Below, in pieces: positions 8,611 through 15,650 of a DNA stretch of 36,965 nt. The translations under genes were made by a program, and so were the position numbers. Source of the DNA: Parabacteroides hominis (GTDB taxonomy: Bacteria; Bacteroidota; Bacteroidia; Bacteroidales; Tannerellaceae); contig NZ_JACOOJ010000045.1 of the NCBI RefSeq assembly GCF_014287585.1, positions 1-36,965 on the forward strand, given 5' to 3'. A model generated the notes under the pieces. The model did no database searches and was not told the origin of the DNA. It worked only from the letters and a program-made list of their open reading frames with translations. The stretch's first letter is position 1, and every line of letters starts with the position of its first letter.

Positions 8611-8681
8611 GTAAGAGGTTATCTATAGAACACCGGCATTTTTTTCTGAATGAGCCCGCCGGTTTTCGGATAACCTCTTAC
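8611..8681. terminator. 71-bp nested hairpin downstream of the PorE-like gene
   Basis: The outer arms GTAAGAGGTTATC (8611-8623) and GATAACCTCTTAC (8669-8681) are perfect, and an inner stem ACCGGC/GCCGGT lies at 8632-8637 and 8658-8663. A run of T follows the first inner arm and TTTTA follows the outer stem. It lies 54 bp after the stop codon and probably ends the porE-like transcript, although it is larger than a simple terminator. Confidence 0.55.
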
Positions 8682-8740
8682 TTTTATGGATAAGACCGTT
8701 AATTATTTGTTTCACCGGTCTTTTAATTGCTGATAAATCA

Positions 8741-8748
8741 TATCTTTG
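8741..8748 (+). promoter_or_regulatory. -7 promoter box for the DUF5106 lipoprotein gene
   Basis: TATCTTTG fits TAnnTTTG. It overlaps an in-frame TTG at 8746, which shows that this TTG is not the start codon; translation should begin at the ATG at 8773. Confidence 0.7.
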
Positions 8749-8772
8749 CAAGGAATAAAAAAACAAGATACT

Positions 8773-9714
8773 ATGAGGATAAGAATATTTTGCCTATTAT
8801 TTTTCACATTGATCTTTAGCGCCTGCAACGGCCAGCAGACGAAGAAAACAGAAACAGGAAACACGAAAGAACGTACTTTTCAAATGGTTTCTGTCCCCAG
8901 TGTCATAACGGAGCCGGAAGAACGCGCCGCTTACTTGGTAAAACATTATTGGGATAAGTTCGATTTTACGGACACCACCTTGATCCATCTCCCGGAAATT
9001 ACGGAGCAGGCGACTTCCAATTATATCGATATGATGAAATATGTCCCGGCAGAAGTAGCCTCTTCTTCTATCAAGGATATGATGAATAAAGCGTCAGCCG
9101 ACAGTACGATGTTTGCCTGTTTTGCCGGTTTGTATGAAAAGTATCTCTATGATCCGAATTCTCCCATGCGGGATGAGTCTTTGTATATTTATGTACTGGA
9201 AGCGGTTTTGGAAGCTCCGGTCCTGGATGAGGTCAGTAAAATACGTCCGGCTCATTTGCTCGAATTGGCTCTTAAAAACAGGGTGGGAGAACCGGCAACA
9301 GATTTCACGTACACGCTGGCGGACGGTAAGAAAGGAACTTTGTATCATACGAAAGCCGATTATCTGCTCTTGTTTTTCTATAATCCGGATTGCCATGCCT
9401 GTAAGGAAATTACGGACCAGCTTGCTGCTTCGCCGCTTGTGACGGAGTGGACCAAGAATAACAAGCTTAAAATCCTGGCCGTTTATCCGGATGAGGATTT
9501 AGAGGCCTGGAAAAACCATATTTCTTATATGCCTGCAGGCTGGATCAATTCTTATGACAGTACGGTGAGCCTGAAAAATGATGAAATTTATGATCTGAAG
9601 GCAATACCGACCCTTTACCTGTTAGACAAGGATAAGAAAGTTGTATTGAAGGATGTGACATTCAATCAGGTAGAGTATTATTTAAGACGGGAACAAACTG
9701 TTAATCACCTTTAA
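8773..9714 (+). CDS. DUF5106 / thioredoxin-fold lipoprotein
   Basis: This is a 313-aa predicted lipoprotein with lipobox IFSAC (Cys18). The N-terminal half (about 40-150) matches the helical DUF5106 region found before thioredoxin domains in Bacteroidetes. The C-terminal half is thioredoxin-like, with PATDFTYTLADGKKGTL as the AhpC/TlpA-type entry and the redox pair CHAC (Cys207, Cys210). A cis-Pro-type stretch KAIPTLYLLD follows. It probably acts as a periplasmic disulfide reductase or oxidant sensor held to a membrane; the substrate is unknown. The start is moved to the ATG at 8773 because the upstream TTG lies inside the promoter box. Confidence 0.85.
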   Translation: MRIRIFCLLFFTLIFSACNGQQTKKTETGNTKERTFQMVSVPSVITEPEERAAYLVKHYWDKFDFTDTTLIHLPEITEQATSNYIDMMKYVPAEVASSSIKDMMNKASADSTMFACFAGLYEKYLYDPNSPMRDESLYIYVLEAVLEAPVLDEVSKIRPAHLLELALKNRVGEPATDFTYTLADGKKGTLYHTKADYLLLFFYNPDCHACKEITDQLAASPLVTEWTKNNKLKILAVYPDEDLEAWKNHISYMPAGWINSYDSTVSLKNDEIYDLKAIPTLYLLDKDKKVVLKDVTFNQVEYYLRREQTVNHL

Positions 9715-9793
9715 ACAGGCGATTTGCAGGTTAAAATAATGCTAAAAACTTAAATATTCTGCCGTAGAACTATGCTGAATAACATAAAACGTG

Positions 9794-9801
9794 TATATTT
9801 G
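9794..9801 (+). promoter_or_regulatory. -7 promoter box of the small RNA
   Basis: TATATTTG fits TAnnTTTG and is followed about 50 bp later by an intrinsic terminator with no real gene in between. Confidence 0.6.
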
Positions 9802-9806
9802 CACTG

Positions 9807-9878
9807 TGTTTTTCATGGTATTAGATTTAAGGTTAGCAATGAAGATTGGTTGTCGTGATGACAACCTTTTCTTTTTTT
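9807..9878 (+). ncRNA. Probable ~70-nt small RNA
   Basis: A Bacteroidetes promoter box (9794-9801) and a strong intrinsic terminator (stem GGTTGTC 9848-9854, loop GTGAT, stem GACAACC 9860-9866, then TTTTCTTTTTTT) frame a transcript of roughly 70 nt. The start is inferred from the box and is uncertain by a few bases. From memory, very similar sequence (CATGGTATTAGATTTAAGG followed by a variable stem) recurs in many Bacteroidales intergenic regions; I could not check this. A 21-codon frame (9815-9880) runs through the terminator and is probably meaningless. It could instead be an attenuated leader of the downstream gene, but that gene has its own promoter box. Confidence 0.6.
9848..9878 (+). 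terminator. Intrinsic terminator of the small RNA
   Basis: A 7-bp perfect stem with a 5-nt loop, followed by a 12-base T-rich tract interrupted by one C. Confidence 0.8.
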
Positions 9879-9933
9879 AGGCCGTTTGTGTTTTTCTTTC
9901 CTTTCGAAAGTTTTTAAGATTCCGAAATAATAT

Positions 9934-9941
9934 TACTTTTG
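9934..9941 (+). promoter_or_regulatory. -7 promoter box for the nuclease-domain / transporter operon
   Basis: TACTTTTG fits TAnnTTTG. Transcription should begin near 9947, so the in-frame TTG at 9946 cannot be the start codon. Confidence 0.65.
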
Positions 9942-9966
9942 TGTATTGACTAAAAAACTAAATAGT

Positions 9967-10602
9967 GTGGATACAAGAATAAAACTACGGGTGCAAGGTT
10001 TAACGAACAGCCAGATACAGTCAGGCGCTTATGCCTTGATTCTGGCGGAAGAAGATGGCGTTCGCCGCATACCTATCATTGTCGGAACGTCGGAAGCCCA
10101 GTCAATCGCGATCGCTTTGGAACGCATCACGCCTCCTCGCCCTTTGACGCATGATTTGTTTGTAACCTTTGCACAGGCATTTAGTGTTCGTTTGTGTGAA
10201 GTTTTCATCTATAAGTTTGAAGATGGCGTGTTTTATTCCGAACTGCTTTTTGAGGATGGAATCAGACAGATTCGCCTGGATTCACGTACTTCCGATGCTA
10301 TCGCCATCGCTTTGCGTGTGAAATGCGATATCTATACGACACCTGAGATCGTCCGCGGGTGTGGAGTCGTGCTTGAAGAAGATGCCGCAGAAGAGAAAGA
10401 CAAGGATGATGACGATTCTATTCTGGCTCTGGAACCGGAGGAAATACACGATGATGCCAAGTTGAAAAAATGGCTTTCTCTTTTGGATGCCGATGAATTG
10501 TCGGATCGTTTGGACGAAGCGATCGCCGATGAGAACTACGAGTATGCAAAGATGTACAAGGATGAAATCCGGCGTCGTGAAGAGGAGGGCGGGTCCAAAT
10601 GA
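9967..10602 (+). CDS. Bifunctional nuclease (BFN/DUF151) domain protein with UVR motif
   Basis: This 211-aa protein starts at the GTG at 9967 (M/V-DTRIKLRV); an earlier in-frame TTG lies at the promoter and is rejected. Residues about 5-130 are the BFN domain, with the family core ALILAEEDGVRRIPIIVGTSEAQSIA and the DSRTSDAIAIALRV stretch. An acidic linker (about 140-165) leads to a C-terminal UVR motif (LDEAIADENYEYAKMYKDEI), as in UvrB/UvrC. Plant and thermophile BFN proteins show DNase and RNase activity; the cellular role in Bacteroidetes is unknown. The stop overlaps the start of the nucleoside transporter gene by 4 bp (ATGA), so the two are translationally coupled. Confidence 0.88.
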   Translation: MDTRIKLRVQGLTNSQIQSGAYALILAEEDGVRRIPIIVGTSEAQSIAIALERITPPRPLTHDLFVTFAQAFSVRLCEVFIYKFEDGVFYSELLFEDGIRQIRLDSRTSDAIAIALRVKCDIYTTPEIVRGCGVVLEEDAAEEKDKDDDDSILALEPEEIHDDAKLKKWLSLLDADELSDRLDEAIADENYEYAKMYKDEIRRREEEGGSK

Positions 10603-11915
10603 TAGAACAACAACTTGGTTTTAGCCTTGAGTCTTTTCTACGTGGTATCTTAGGGATTGCTACGGTTTTGGGGGTTGCTTACCTGATGAGCTACGACCGG
10701 AAACGGGTCGATTGGAAACTGGTGGGGGGCGGATTGTTTATGCAGCTTGTCTTTGCCCTTGCCGTATTGTATGTTCCGGTAGTCGGGATTGTCCTGGAAT
10801 GGATGGGAAAGGCTTTTATCAAGTTGATGGATTTTACCCAGTCCGGGGTCGCTTTTCTTTTGGGGCCGTTGGTAACCAAAAGTGAAGGGTTTATCTTTTT
10901 GTTGAACTCGCTTCCTGTGGTGATTTTCTTCTCTGCCCTGGTTTCTCTGTTTTATTACTGGGGGATTATCCAGCGCGTAGTGGGAGGGTTTTCCTGGGTG
11001 CTACGGCGTTTCATGAATATTTCCGGAGCCGAAGGATTGGTTACGTCAGGCAATGTGTTTATGGGAATGACGGAATCGCCTGTTTTGATTAAGAATTATC
11101 TGCCGGCGATGAACCGGTCGGAAATATTCCTGGTTATGGTTTCCGGGATGGGGACGATAGCCGGAACGGTGATGGGAACTTATATCGGCATGTTAGCGGG
11201 AGGTGATCCCGTGTCGAGGGTCTTGTTTGCAAAGCATTTGCTTTCGGCATCGCTGATGGCTGCTCCGGGCTCTATTGTCCTGGCTAAAATCCTTTGTCCG
11301 CAAACGGAAAAGGCAGACGACCGCTTGGTGAAGATGGAGAAGATCGGACAGCATTCCACTGCATTGGATGCGTTGGCTGCCGGAACGTCGACCGGTGTAC
11401 GCCTGATGGTGAATATCGCGGCGATGTTGCTTGTGTTCATAGCGATGGTCGCTCTTGCCAATTATATCCTGGAGGGTGTGATCGGACGCTATACCGGGCT
11501 GAATGACTGGATCGTTTCTGTTACGGACGGGAAGGCTCAGGGATTGACGTTCCAGTTTATATTGGGAGTGATCCTATCTCCTTTTATGTGGTTGATCGGA
11601 GTTCCTTATCAGGATGTGATGCTGGTCGGTTCCTTGTTGGGACAGAAAACCATTTTGAATGAGTTTGTGGCTTATTTCCAGCTACAGGAATGGAAGGATG
11701 CCGGTTTGTTTATGTATCAGAAATCCATTTTAATGTCTACCTATATCTTGTGTGGTTTTGCTAATATCTCGTCTATCGGTATCTTGCTGGGAGGAATGGG
11801 CGTGCTGGCTCCCGAAAAGAGGGAACTGATCACTCGTTTCGGTTTTCCGGCTATGATTGGCGGTGCGTTGGTATCGGTACTTTCGGCTACGATAATAGGC
11901 ATGATACTTGGATAA
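10599..11915 (+). CDS. Concentrative nucleoside transporter (NupC/CNT family)
   Basis: This 438-aa integral inner-membrane protein has about nine hydrophobic segments. It carries CNT family sequence such as GAEGLVTSGNVFMGMTESPVLIKNYL, which in the family contributes the substrate and sodium site, and the gate regions GTIAGTVMGTY and the C-terminal GFANISSIGILLGG. The family imports nucleosides with sodium or protons. The gene overlaps the BFN gene by 4 bp and is followed 34 bp later by rsmE. The pairing with a nuclease-domain protein could mean nucleotide salvage, but that is an inference. Confidence 0.92.
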   Translation: MIEQQLGFSLESFLRGILGIATVLGVAYLMSYDRKRVDWKLVGGGLFMQLVFALAVLYVPVVGIVLEWMGKAFIKLMDFTQSGVAFLLGPLVTKSEGFIFLLNSLPVVIFFSALVSLFYYWGIIQRVVGGFSWVLRRFMNISGAEGLVTSGNVFMGMTESPVLIKNYLPAMNRSEIFLVMVSGMGTIAGTVMGTYIGMLAGGDPVSRVLFAKHLLSASLMAAPGSIVLAKILCPQTEKADDRLVKMEKIGQHSTALDALAAGTSTGVRLMVNIAAMLLVFIAMVALANYILEGVIGRYTGLNDWIVSVTDGKAQGLTFQFILGVILSPFMWLIGVPYQDVMLVGSLLGQKTILNEFVAYFQLQEWKDAGLFMYQKSILMSTYILCGFANISSIGILLGGMGVLAPEKRELITRFGFPAMIGGALVSVLSATIIGMILG

Positions 11916-11948
11916 TTGAAAAGTGAGAATTGATAATTGAAAATTTGA
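11913..11948. repeat. AATTGA-rich low-complexity repeat at a gene junction
   Basis: TAATTGAAAAGTGAGAATTG and a second near-copy fill the whole gap between the nucleoside transporter stop and rsmE, beginning at the stop codon itself. Similar AATT-based tracts occur at 24164-24197 and 25197-25227. Confidence 0.5.
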
Positions 11949-11949
11949 G

Positions 11950-12648
11950 ATGCAGATATTTTATACGCCGGATATAGCCGTGAATCCGGAGCTTCCGGAA
12001 GAAGAGGCCGGGCATTGTATTCGTGTACTCAGGCTGGCTGAAGGCGACGAAATTTTATTGACGGATGGCAAAGGTTCCTTTTTTAAAGCGTCAATCAATC
12101 GTGCCCATCCTAAACATTGCGAAGTGAATATTCTGGAAAAGTGGGAACAGCCTGCTTTATGGAACTTCAATCTTCATATAGCAGTGGCTCCGACCAAGAA
12201 TATGGATCGTATGGAATGGTTTGCGGAGAAAGCGACCGAGATCGGCATCGATGCCATCACTTGCCTGAACTGCCGTTTTTCCGAACGGAAGGAGATTAAA
12301 CCTGCCCGCTTGGAAAAGATCTTGGTCAGCGCAATGAAGCAATCACAGAAAGCAACCTTGCCGGAACTAAACGGAATGACCGATTTCCGTACGTTCGTCA
12401 GTCAGCCTTTTGACGGTCGTAAGTTTATAGCCCATTGCGAAGAAGGTGTAAAACCTCTTTTGAAACAAACGTATCATCCGGGAGAAAACGCACTCGTCCT
12501 GATCGGTCCTGAAGGAGATTTCAGCCCCGAAGAAATAGCGCTTGCCCTAAAATATGGATTCGAACCCATTTCATTAGGCGAAAGCCGTTTGCGTACGGAA
12601 ACGGCGGCATTGGTCGCTTGCCATACGATACATGTGTTGAATCAGTAA
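11950..12648 (+). CDS. rsmE: 16S rRNA (uracil-1498-N3)-methyltransferase
   Basis: This 232-aa protein of the SPOUT superfamily methylates U1498 of 16S rRNA in the assembled 30S subunit. The N-terminal PUA-like domain contains HCIRVLRLAEGDEI (about 22-35). The knotted methyltransferase domain carries APTKNMDRMEW, ALVLIGPEGDFSPEEI and the SAM-loop signature SLGESRLRTETAA. The length is typical. It follows the transporter gene on the same strand with a 34-bp repeat-filled gap and precedes the acetyltransferase gene by 11 bp. Confidence 0.95.
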   Translation: MQIFYTPDIAVNPELPEEEAGHCIRVLRLAEGDEILLTDGKGSFFKASINRAHPKHCEVNILEKWEQPALWNFNLHIAVAPTKNMDRMEWFAEKATEIGIDAITCLNCRFSERKEIKPARLEKILVSAMKQSQKATLPELNGMTDFRTFVSQPFDGRKFIAHCEEGVKPLLKQTYHPGENALVLIGPEGDFSPEEIALALKYGFEPISLGESRLRTETAALVACHTIHVLNQ

Positions 12649-12659
12649 TAAGAAACACA

Positions 12660-13217
12660 ATGACTGAAAAAGAAAAATGCTGTCTCGGCCAACTATACGA
12701 TGCTAATTATGATCCGGAAATATTGGCGGATCGTGAGCGTGCAAAAGAATTGCTTTATGATTATAACCGCTTGCGTCCTTCAGAGCAGGCAGGACGGATG
12801 GAACTTTTGAAAAAACTTTTGGGGAAGACCGGGGAGAACCTGATCATCGAACCTCCTTTCGCCTGCGACTACGGGTATAACATAGAAGTAGGGGAGAACT
12901 TTTATGCGAATGTCAATCTGGTTATACTGGACGGGGCAAAGGTCCGTATAGGAGATAATGCTTTTATTGCACCCAATGTCGGTATTTATACAGCAGGACA
13001 TCCTTTGGACGCATCCGATCGCAACAAGGGATTGGAATATGCTTACCCGATCACGATCGGGGATAATGTATGGATCGGTGCCGGAGTGATCATTCTTCCT
13101 GGTGTTACAATCGGTGATAATGTGGTAATCGGAGCCGGTAGCGTGGTGACAAAAGATATTCCAGCCTATTCGCTCGCCGTAGGTAATCCTTGCCGGGTGA
13201 TCAGGAAGATCGGATAA
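12660..13217 (+). CDS. Maltose/galactoside-type O-acetyltransferase (left-handed beta-helix)
   Basis: This 185-aa protein starts at the ATG at 12660; an upstream in-frame ATG would overlap rsmE by 31 bp. The N-terminal Mac domain (about 5-55, LYDANYDPEILADRERAKEL) precedes hexapeptide repeats (about 70-180, such as ITIGDNVWIGAGVIILPGVT). The catalytic His114 lies in YTAGHPLD, aligned with His115 of LacA. The family acetylates sugars or their derivatives with acetyl-CoA as a trimer in the cytoplasm. The real substrate cannot be read from sequence. It is the last gene of the 9.9-13.2 kb run and is followed by a palindrome array. Confidence 0.9.
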   Translation: MTEKEKCCLGQLYDANYDPEILADRERAKELLYDYNRLRPSEQAGRMELLKKLLGKTGENLIIEPPFACDYGYNIEVGENFYANVNLVILDGAKVRIGDNAFIAPNVGIYTAGHPLDASDRNKGLEYAYPITIGDNVWIGAGVIILPGVTIGDNVVIGAGSVVTKDIPAYSLAVGNPCRVIRKIG

Positions 13218-13228
13218 AACATAATAAG

Positions 13229-13356
13229 TCTTTACTAAGCAAGCCGGAATCTGCTTAATAAGTAGAGGGGGTGTCTGCTTAATAAGTAGCCAGGTGTCTG
13301 CTTATTAAGTAGATTTTTGTCTGTTTATCGAGTAGTCGGAGCACGCTTCATAAGTG
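13229..13356. repeat. Array of about six spaced near-palindromes, 21-24 bp period
   Basis: The core TCTGCTTAATAAGTAG occurs exactly at 13250-13265 and 13274-13289, as TCTGCTTATTAAGTAG at 13297-13312, and in decayed form at 13320-13335 (TCTGTTTATCGAGTAG), 13341-13356 (GCACGCTTCATAAGTG) and 13229-13243 (TCTTTACTAAGCAAG). The core is nearly self-complementary, while the 6-8 bp spacers differ in sequence. The array starts 12 bp after a stop codon. The architecture matches the array at 22582-22684, which has a different core. Confidence 0.75.
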
Positions 13357-13545
13357 ATTTTCAAGTGTATCACCTCCGGTGAAACGACCAACAACGCGAT
13401 GGCCTCTTGGAAAAGGCTGAAGCTTTCGCACGAGGAGTGCTTGAATCACTTTAAGCACTTACGGGAATAACGGCTTGCAAGAGAGAGTCCAAATTGCAAG
13501 GTTGAAAAGCCAATCTCCTAAGTAGCCAAAATAGTAAGATAAAGA
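13357..13545. other. Gene-free stretch after the palindrome array
   Basis: No convincing gene. A 38-codon frame begins with GTG at 13354 and ends at 13470, but it has no promoter or recognisable domain. Short hairpins such as GTGCTT/AAGCAC (about 13437-13460) are present. It may be the 3' untranslated part of the acetyltransferase transcript, which would end at the terminator at 13546. Confidence 0.35.
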
Positions 13546-13587
13546 TAAAACTCCCCGAATTGGAAAATACCGGTTTGGGGAGTTTTA
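13546..13587 (+). terminator. Intrinsic terminator
   Basis: Arms TAAAACTCCCC (13546-13556) and GGGGAGTTTTA (13577-13587) are perfect over 11 bp, followed by TTTTTG. It separates the 9.9-13.2 kb transcript from the structured RNA promoter. Confidence 0.8.
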
Positions 13588-13625
13588 TTTTTGTTCACAT
13601 CCCTTTAGTGTTAAGAGAAAATCAT

Positions 13626-13633
13626 TATCTTTG
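13626..13633 (+). promoter_or_regulatory. -7 promoter box of the structured RNA
   Basis: TATCTTTG fits TAnnTTTG and is placed between one terminator (13546-13587) and the RNA that ends at 13924. Confidence 0.65.
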
Positions 13634-13638
13634 TGTCG

Positions 13639-13924
13639 TTCCCACGCCGATTATAGGGGTGGGAGCAGACATATATTTGAAAGGCGTTTATTGACGTCTT
13701 GTCTTCTTCGTTCCAAACTTCGCAACTTTAGAACTAAAAGAGGAGACAGGGCAGCGGTAGATGTCTGCGTAGGTTGTATCGTAATGTTTCATGTGCTTGG
13801 AATAGGCGCATGGATTGGTTGCATACATATCGGCGTGGGCTTCAACGTTGCTTATCCTCTTTTAGTAGGCAATGCGAAGGCCTGGAACGTGGGATAAGTG
13901 ACAGACGAATCCCGCGCTTTTTTT
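13639..13924 (+). ncRNA. Structured RNA of about 290 nt, family not identified
   Basis: A promoter box and an intrinsic terminator frame about 290 nt without a credible reading frame. Visible pairings are a 5' hairpin (TCCCAC 13640-13645 with GTGGGA 13659-13664), a long-range pair GCAGACAT (13665-13672) with ATGTCTGC (13761-13768), and a wobble-rich stem CGTTGCTTAT/GTAGGCAATG near 13848-13876. It lacks the RNase P GAGGAAAGUC motif, tmRNA ends and the usual cobalamin or TPP riboswitch boxes. The Bacteroidales-1/6S-like class is a candidate from its genomic format only. Because it ends 60 bp before the exported-protein cluster, it could also be an attenuating leader for those genes. Confidence 0.55.
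13888..13924 (+). terminator. Intrinsic terminator of the structured RNA
   Basis: Stem CGTGGGA (13888-13894) with TCCCGCG (13910-13916), a 15-nt loop, then C and seven T. If the RNA is a leader, this would be the attenuator. Confidence 0.75.
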
Positions 13925-13957
13925 GTATATGCTGGTTTAGAAAAAGGAAGAACTTAT

Positions 13958-14264
13958 TTATTAACCTTTTAAATATAAATCAGATGAATACAAAAAGTAT
14001 TTTTCTTCTCTGTATGTGGCTTTTCGCTACATGTTTTTTGCAGGCACAAGACAAGATGCCGCAAGCCATCAGCTACCAAGCCATTGCCCGCGATGCACAG
14101 GGCAAAGTGGTGAGTGAGAAAACAATCGGCGTGAAGGTCGAAATCCTGAAAGGATCGGCAGATGGAAGTGTCGTTTTCTCGGAAACGCATACACCGACCA
14201 GTAGCAAGACAGGAACGGTCAATCTCTTGATCGGACAGGGGATAGCTGGAAGTGGAACGTTCGC
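13958..14264 (+). repeat. First copy of a 307-bp direct duplication
   Basis: The segment from 26 bp upstream of the ATG to codon 94 is repeated at 14799-15105 with only three mismatches (14083, 14241 and 14243). After 14264 the two copies diverge abruptly. Confidence 0.9.
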
Positions 14265-14793
14265 ATCCATTGATTGGGGAAGTGACACCTATTTCCTGCA
14301 ATTAAGTATGGACTTGGCGGGTGGAAGCAATTATGTAAAGGTTTCAACCACGCAGATGTTACCGGTTCCGTATGCGTTGTATGCGGCAAAGGCTGGCGAG
14401 GTTGAGAATGGCGAAGGGGAAAATAATGCGCCTAAATTTACATTCGTTACAACGGATATTGATAATACAGACGACGATCTTTATTGTATACTTTCAGGAG
14501 AGCTGTATAAAAAAGGTTATGAATATCCTGAAGGTACGCTTTCTGTGTATGATTATATTAATCTGGAATGTACTATTCTATATTTGGACGGTCAAGACCA
14601 AGAGTTGATGATTTCCATAGATGGTTTATCAGACGATGATGCAGCGATTGGTAGGTCGAGTTGTGCAGGTAGGATGTTTGATTATCACTATGAGAATGTC
14701 GCAGACGGGAATTATAAACTGGTTGTGCGCAATAAGAGCGGCAATGTTATAAAAGAATATCCTTTTACATTTACAGCGCGAAGGAGTTTGTGA
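13984..14793 (+). CDS. Exported protein with Bacteroidetes surface N-domain, copy 1
   Basis: This 269-aa protein has a signal peptide (MNTKSIFLLCMWLFATCFLQAQ). The next ~115 residues form a domain common at the start of Bacteroidetes surface proteins, with ISYQAIARDAQGKVV, a VVFSETH strand and the closing LPVPYALYAAKA. No function is established for it. The C-terminal ~125 residues are unrelated to anything I recognise and end with KLVVRNKSGNVIKEYPFTF. Starts further upstream fall inside the structured RNA and are rejected. The first 307 bp of the transcription-start-proximal region are nearly identical to the next gene, whose C-terminal half is a diverged homologue. Export and surface location are inferred. 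Confidence 0.8.
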   Translation: MNTKSIFLLCMWLFATCFLQAQDKMPQAISYQAIARDAQGKVVSEKTIGVKVEILKGSADGSVVFSETHTPTSSKTGTVNLLIGQGIAGSGTFASIDWGSDTYFLQLSMDLAGGSNYVKVSTTQMLPVPYALYAAKAGEVENGEGENNAPKFTFVTTDIDNTDDDLYCILSGELYKKGYEYPEGTLSVYDYINLECTILYLDGQDQELMISIDGLSDDDAAIGRSSCAGRMFDYHYENVADGNYKLVVRNKSGNVIKEYPFTFTARRSL

Positions 14794-14798
14794 TTTAA

Positions 14799-15105
14799 TT
14801 ATTAACCTTTTAAATATAAATCAGATGAATACAAAAAGTATTTTTCTTCTCTGTATGTGGCTTTTCGCTACATGTTTTTTGCAGGCACAAGACAAGATGC
14901 CGCAAGCCATCAGCTACCAAGCCGTTGCCCGCGATGCACAGGGCAAAGTGGTGAGTGAGAAAACAATCGGCGTGAAGGTCGAAATCCTGAAAGGATCGGC
15001 AGATGGAAGTGTCGTTTTCTCGGAAACGCATACACCGACCAGTAGCAAGACAGGAACGGTCAATCTCTTGATCGGACAGGGTACAGCTGGAAGTGGAACG
15101 TTCGC
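14799..15105 (+). repeat. Second copy of the 307-bp direct duplication
   Basis: 99% identical to 13958-14264, at an offset of exactly 841 bp. It includes the short leader ATTAACCTTTTAAATATAAA before the ATG, so the translation-initiation region was copied too. Confidence 0.9.
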
Positions 15106-15643
15106 TTCGATCAATTGGGGAGCAGACACTTATTTTCTTCAATTAAGTATGGACTTGGCGGGTGGAAGCAATTATGAAAAAGTTTCGACTACACAGATGT
15201 TACCGGTACCGTATGCGTTGTATGCTTCCAGAGCCGGAACGGTTGAAAATGGAGGAGGTACAACTGACCCGGACGGAAAGGTCCCTTTTTTGATATATGC
15301 GGTCGATAGTGGGAAACATATATATGAAATGATTAGTGGTGAAGTGAAAGCCTATATAAATGATTATAGTAATACCGCTTGTCTTTCTTTAGAAGGTGGC
15401 TTCTTGTATCTGAACGGGAAAGATCAACAATTATCAATCGCTGTCGAAGGTTTACCGATTGGAACCGAAATGGACGATGAAGATGGTGGCTTAGGTCAAT
15501 CTACTGTCATGGGGCGTTGTTTTGATTTTAGTTATAATTTTTCTGCTAATGCGTTACCTTATGATGGAGCTAAACTTGTTGTTCGTAATGCGTTAGGTCA
15601 GACCGTGAAAGAGTATCCGTTTAAAATTGTAAAAGATAATTAG
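14825..15643 (+). CDS. Exported protein with Bacteroidetes surface N-domain, copy 2
   Basis: This 272-aa paralogue of the preceding gene has the same signal peptide and N-domain (residues 1-94 almost identical, 95-135 similar). The C-terminal half is only distantly alike: LYLNGKDQQLSIAVEGL here against LYLDGQDQELMISIDGL in copy 1, and KLVVRNALGQTVKEYPF against KLVVRNKSGNVIKEYPF. The pattern is a conserved start and a fast-changing end, as expected for surface antigens or subunits with different partners. It begins 31 bp after the first copy and ends 7 bp before the BIG2 gene, so the three are probably one operon. Confidence 0.8.
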   Translation: MNTKSIFLLCMWLFATCFLQAQDKMPQAISYQAVARDAQGKVVSEKTIGVKVEILKGSADGSVVFSETHTPTSSKTGTVNLLIGQGTAGSGTFASINWGADTYFLQLSMDLAGGSNYEKVSTTQMLPVPYALYASRAGTVENGGGTTDPDGKVPFLIYAVDSGKHIYEMISGEVKAYINDYSNTACLSLEGGFLYLNGKDQQLSIAVEGLPIGTEMDDEDGGLGQSTVMGRCFDFSYNFSANALPYDGAKLVVRNALGQTVKEYPFKIVKDN

Positions 15644-15650
15644 TGTTGAT

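Noticed and set aside
13354..13470. 38-codon GTG-started frame (TNNAMASWKRLKLSHEE...)
   Set aside because: The amino-acid sequence looks protein-like, but it overlaps the last palindrome unit, has no promoter or domain and could be a chance frame or a remnant.
13639..13924. RNase P RNA, tmRNA, SRP RNA, or cobalamin/TPP riboswitch
   Set aside because: None of the defining conserved boxes of these RNAs is visible; the identity is left open.
13774..13983. 70-codon N-terminal extension of the first exported protein
   Set aside because: It runs through the terminator of the structured RNA, and the signal peptide begins only at the ATG at 13984, exactly as in the paralogue at 14825.
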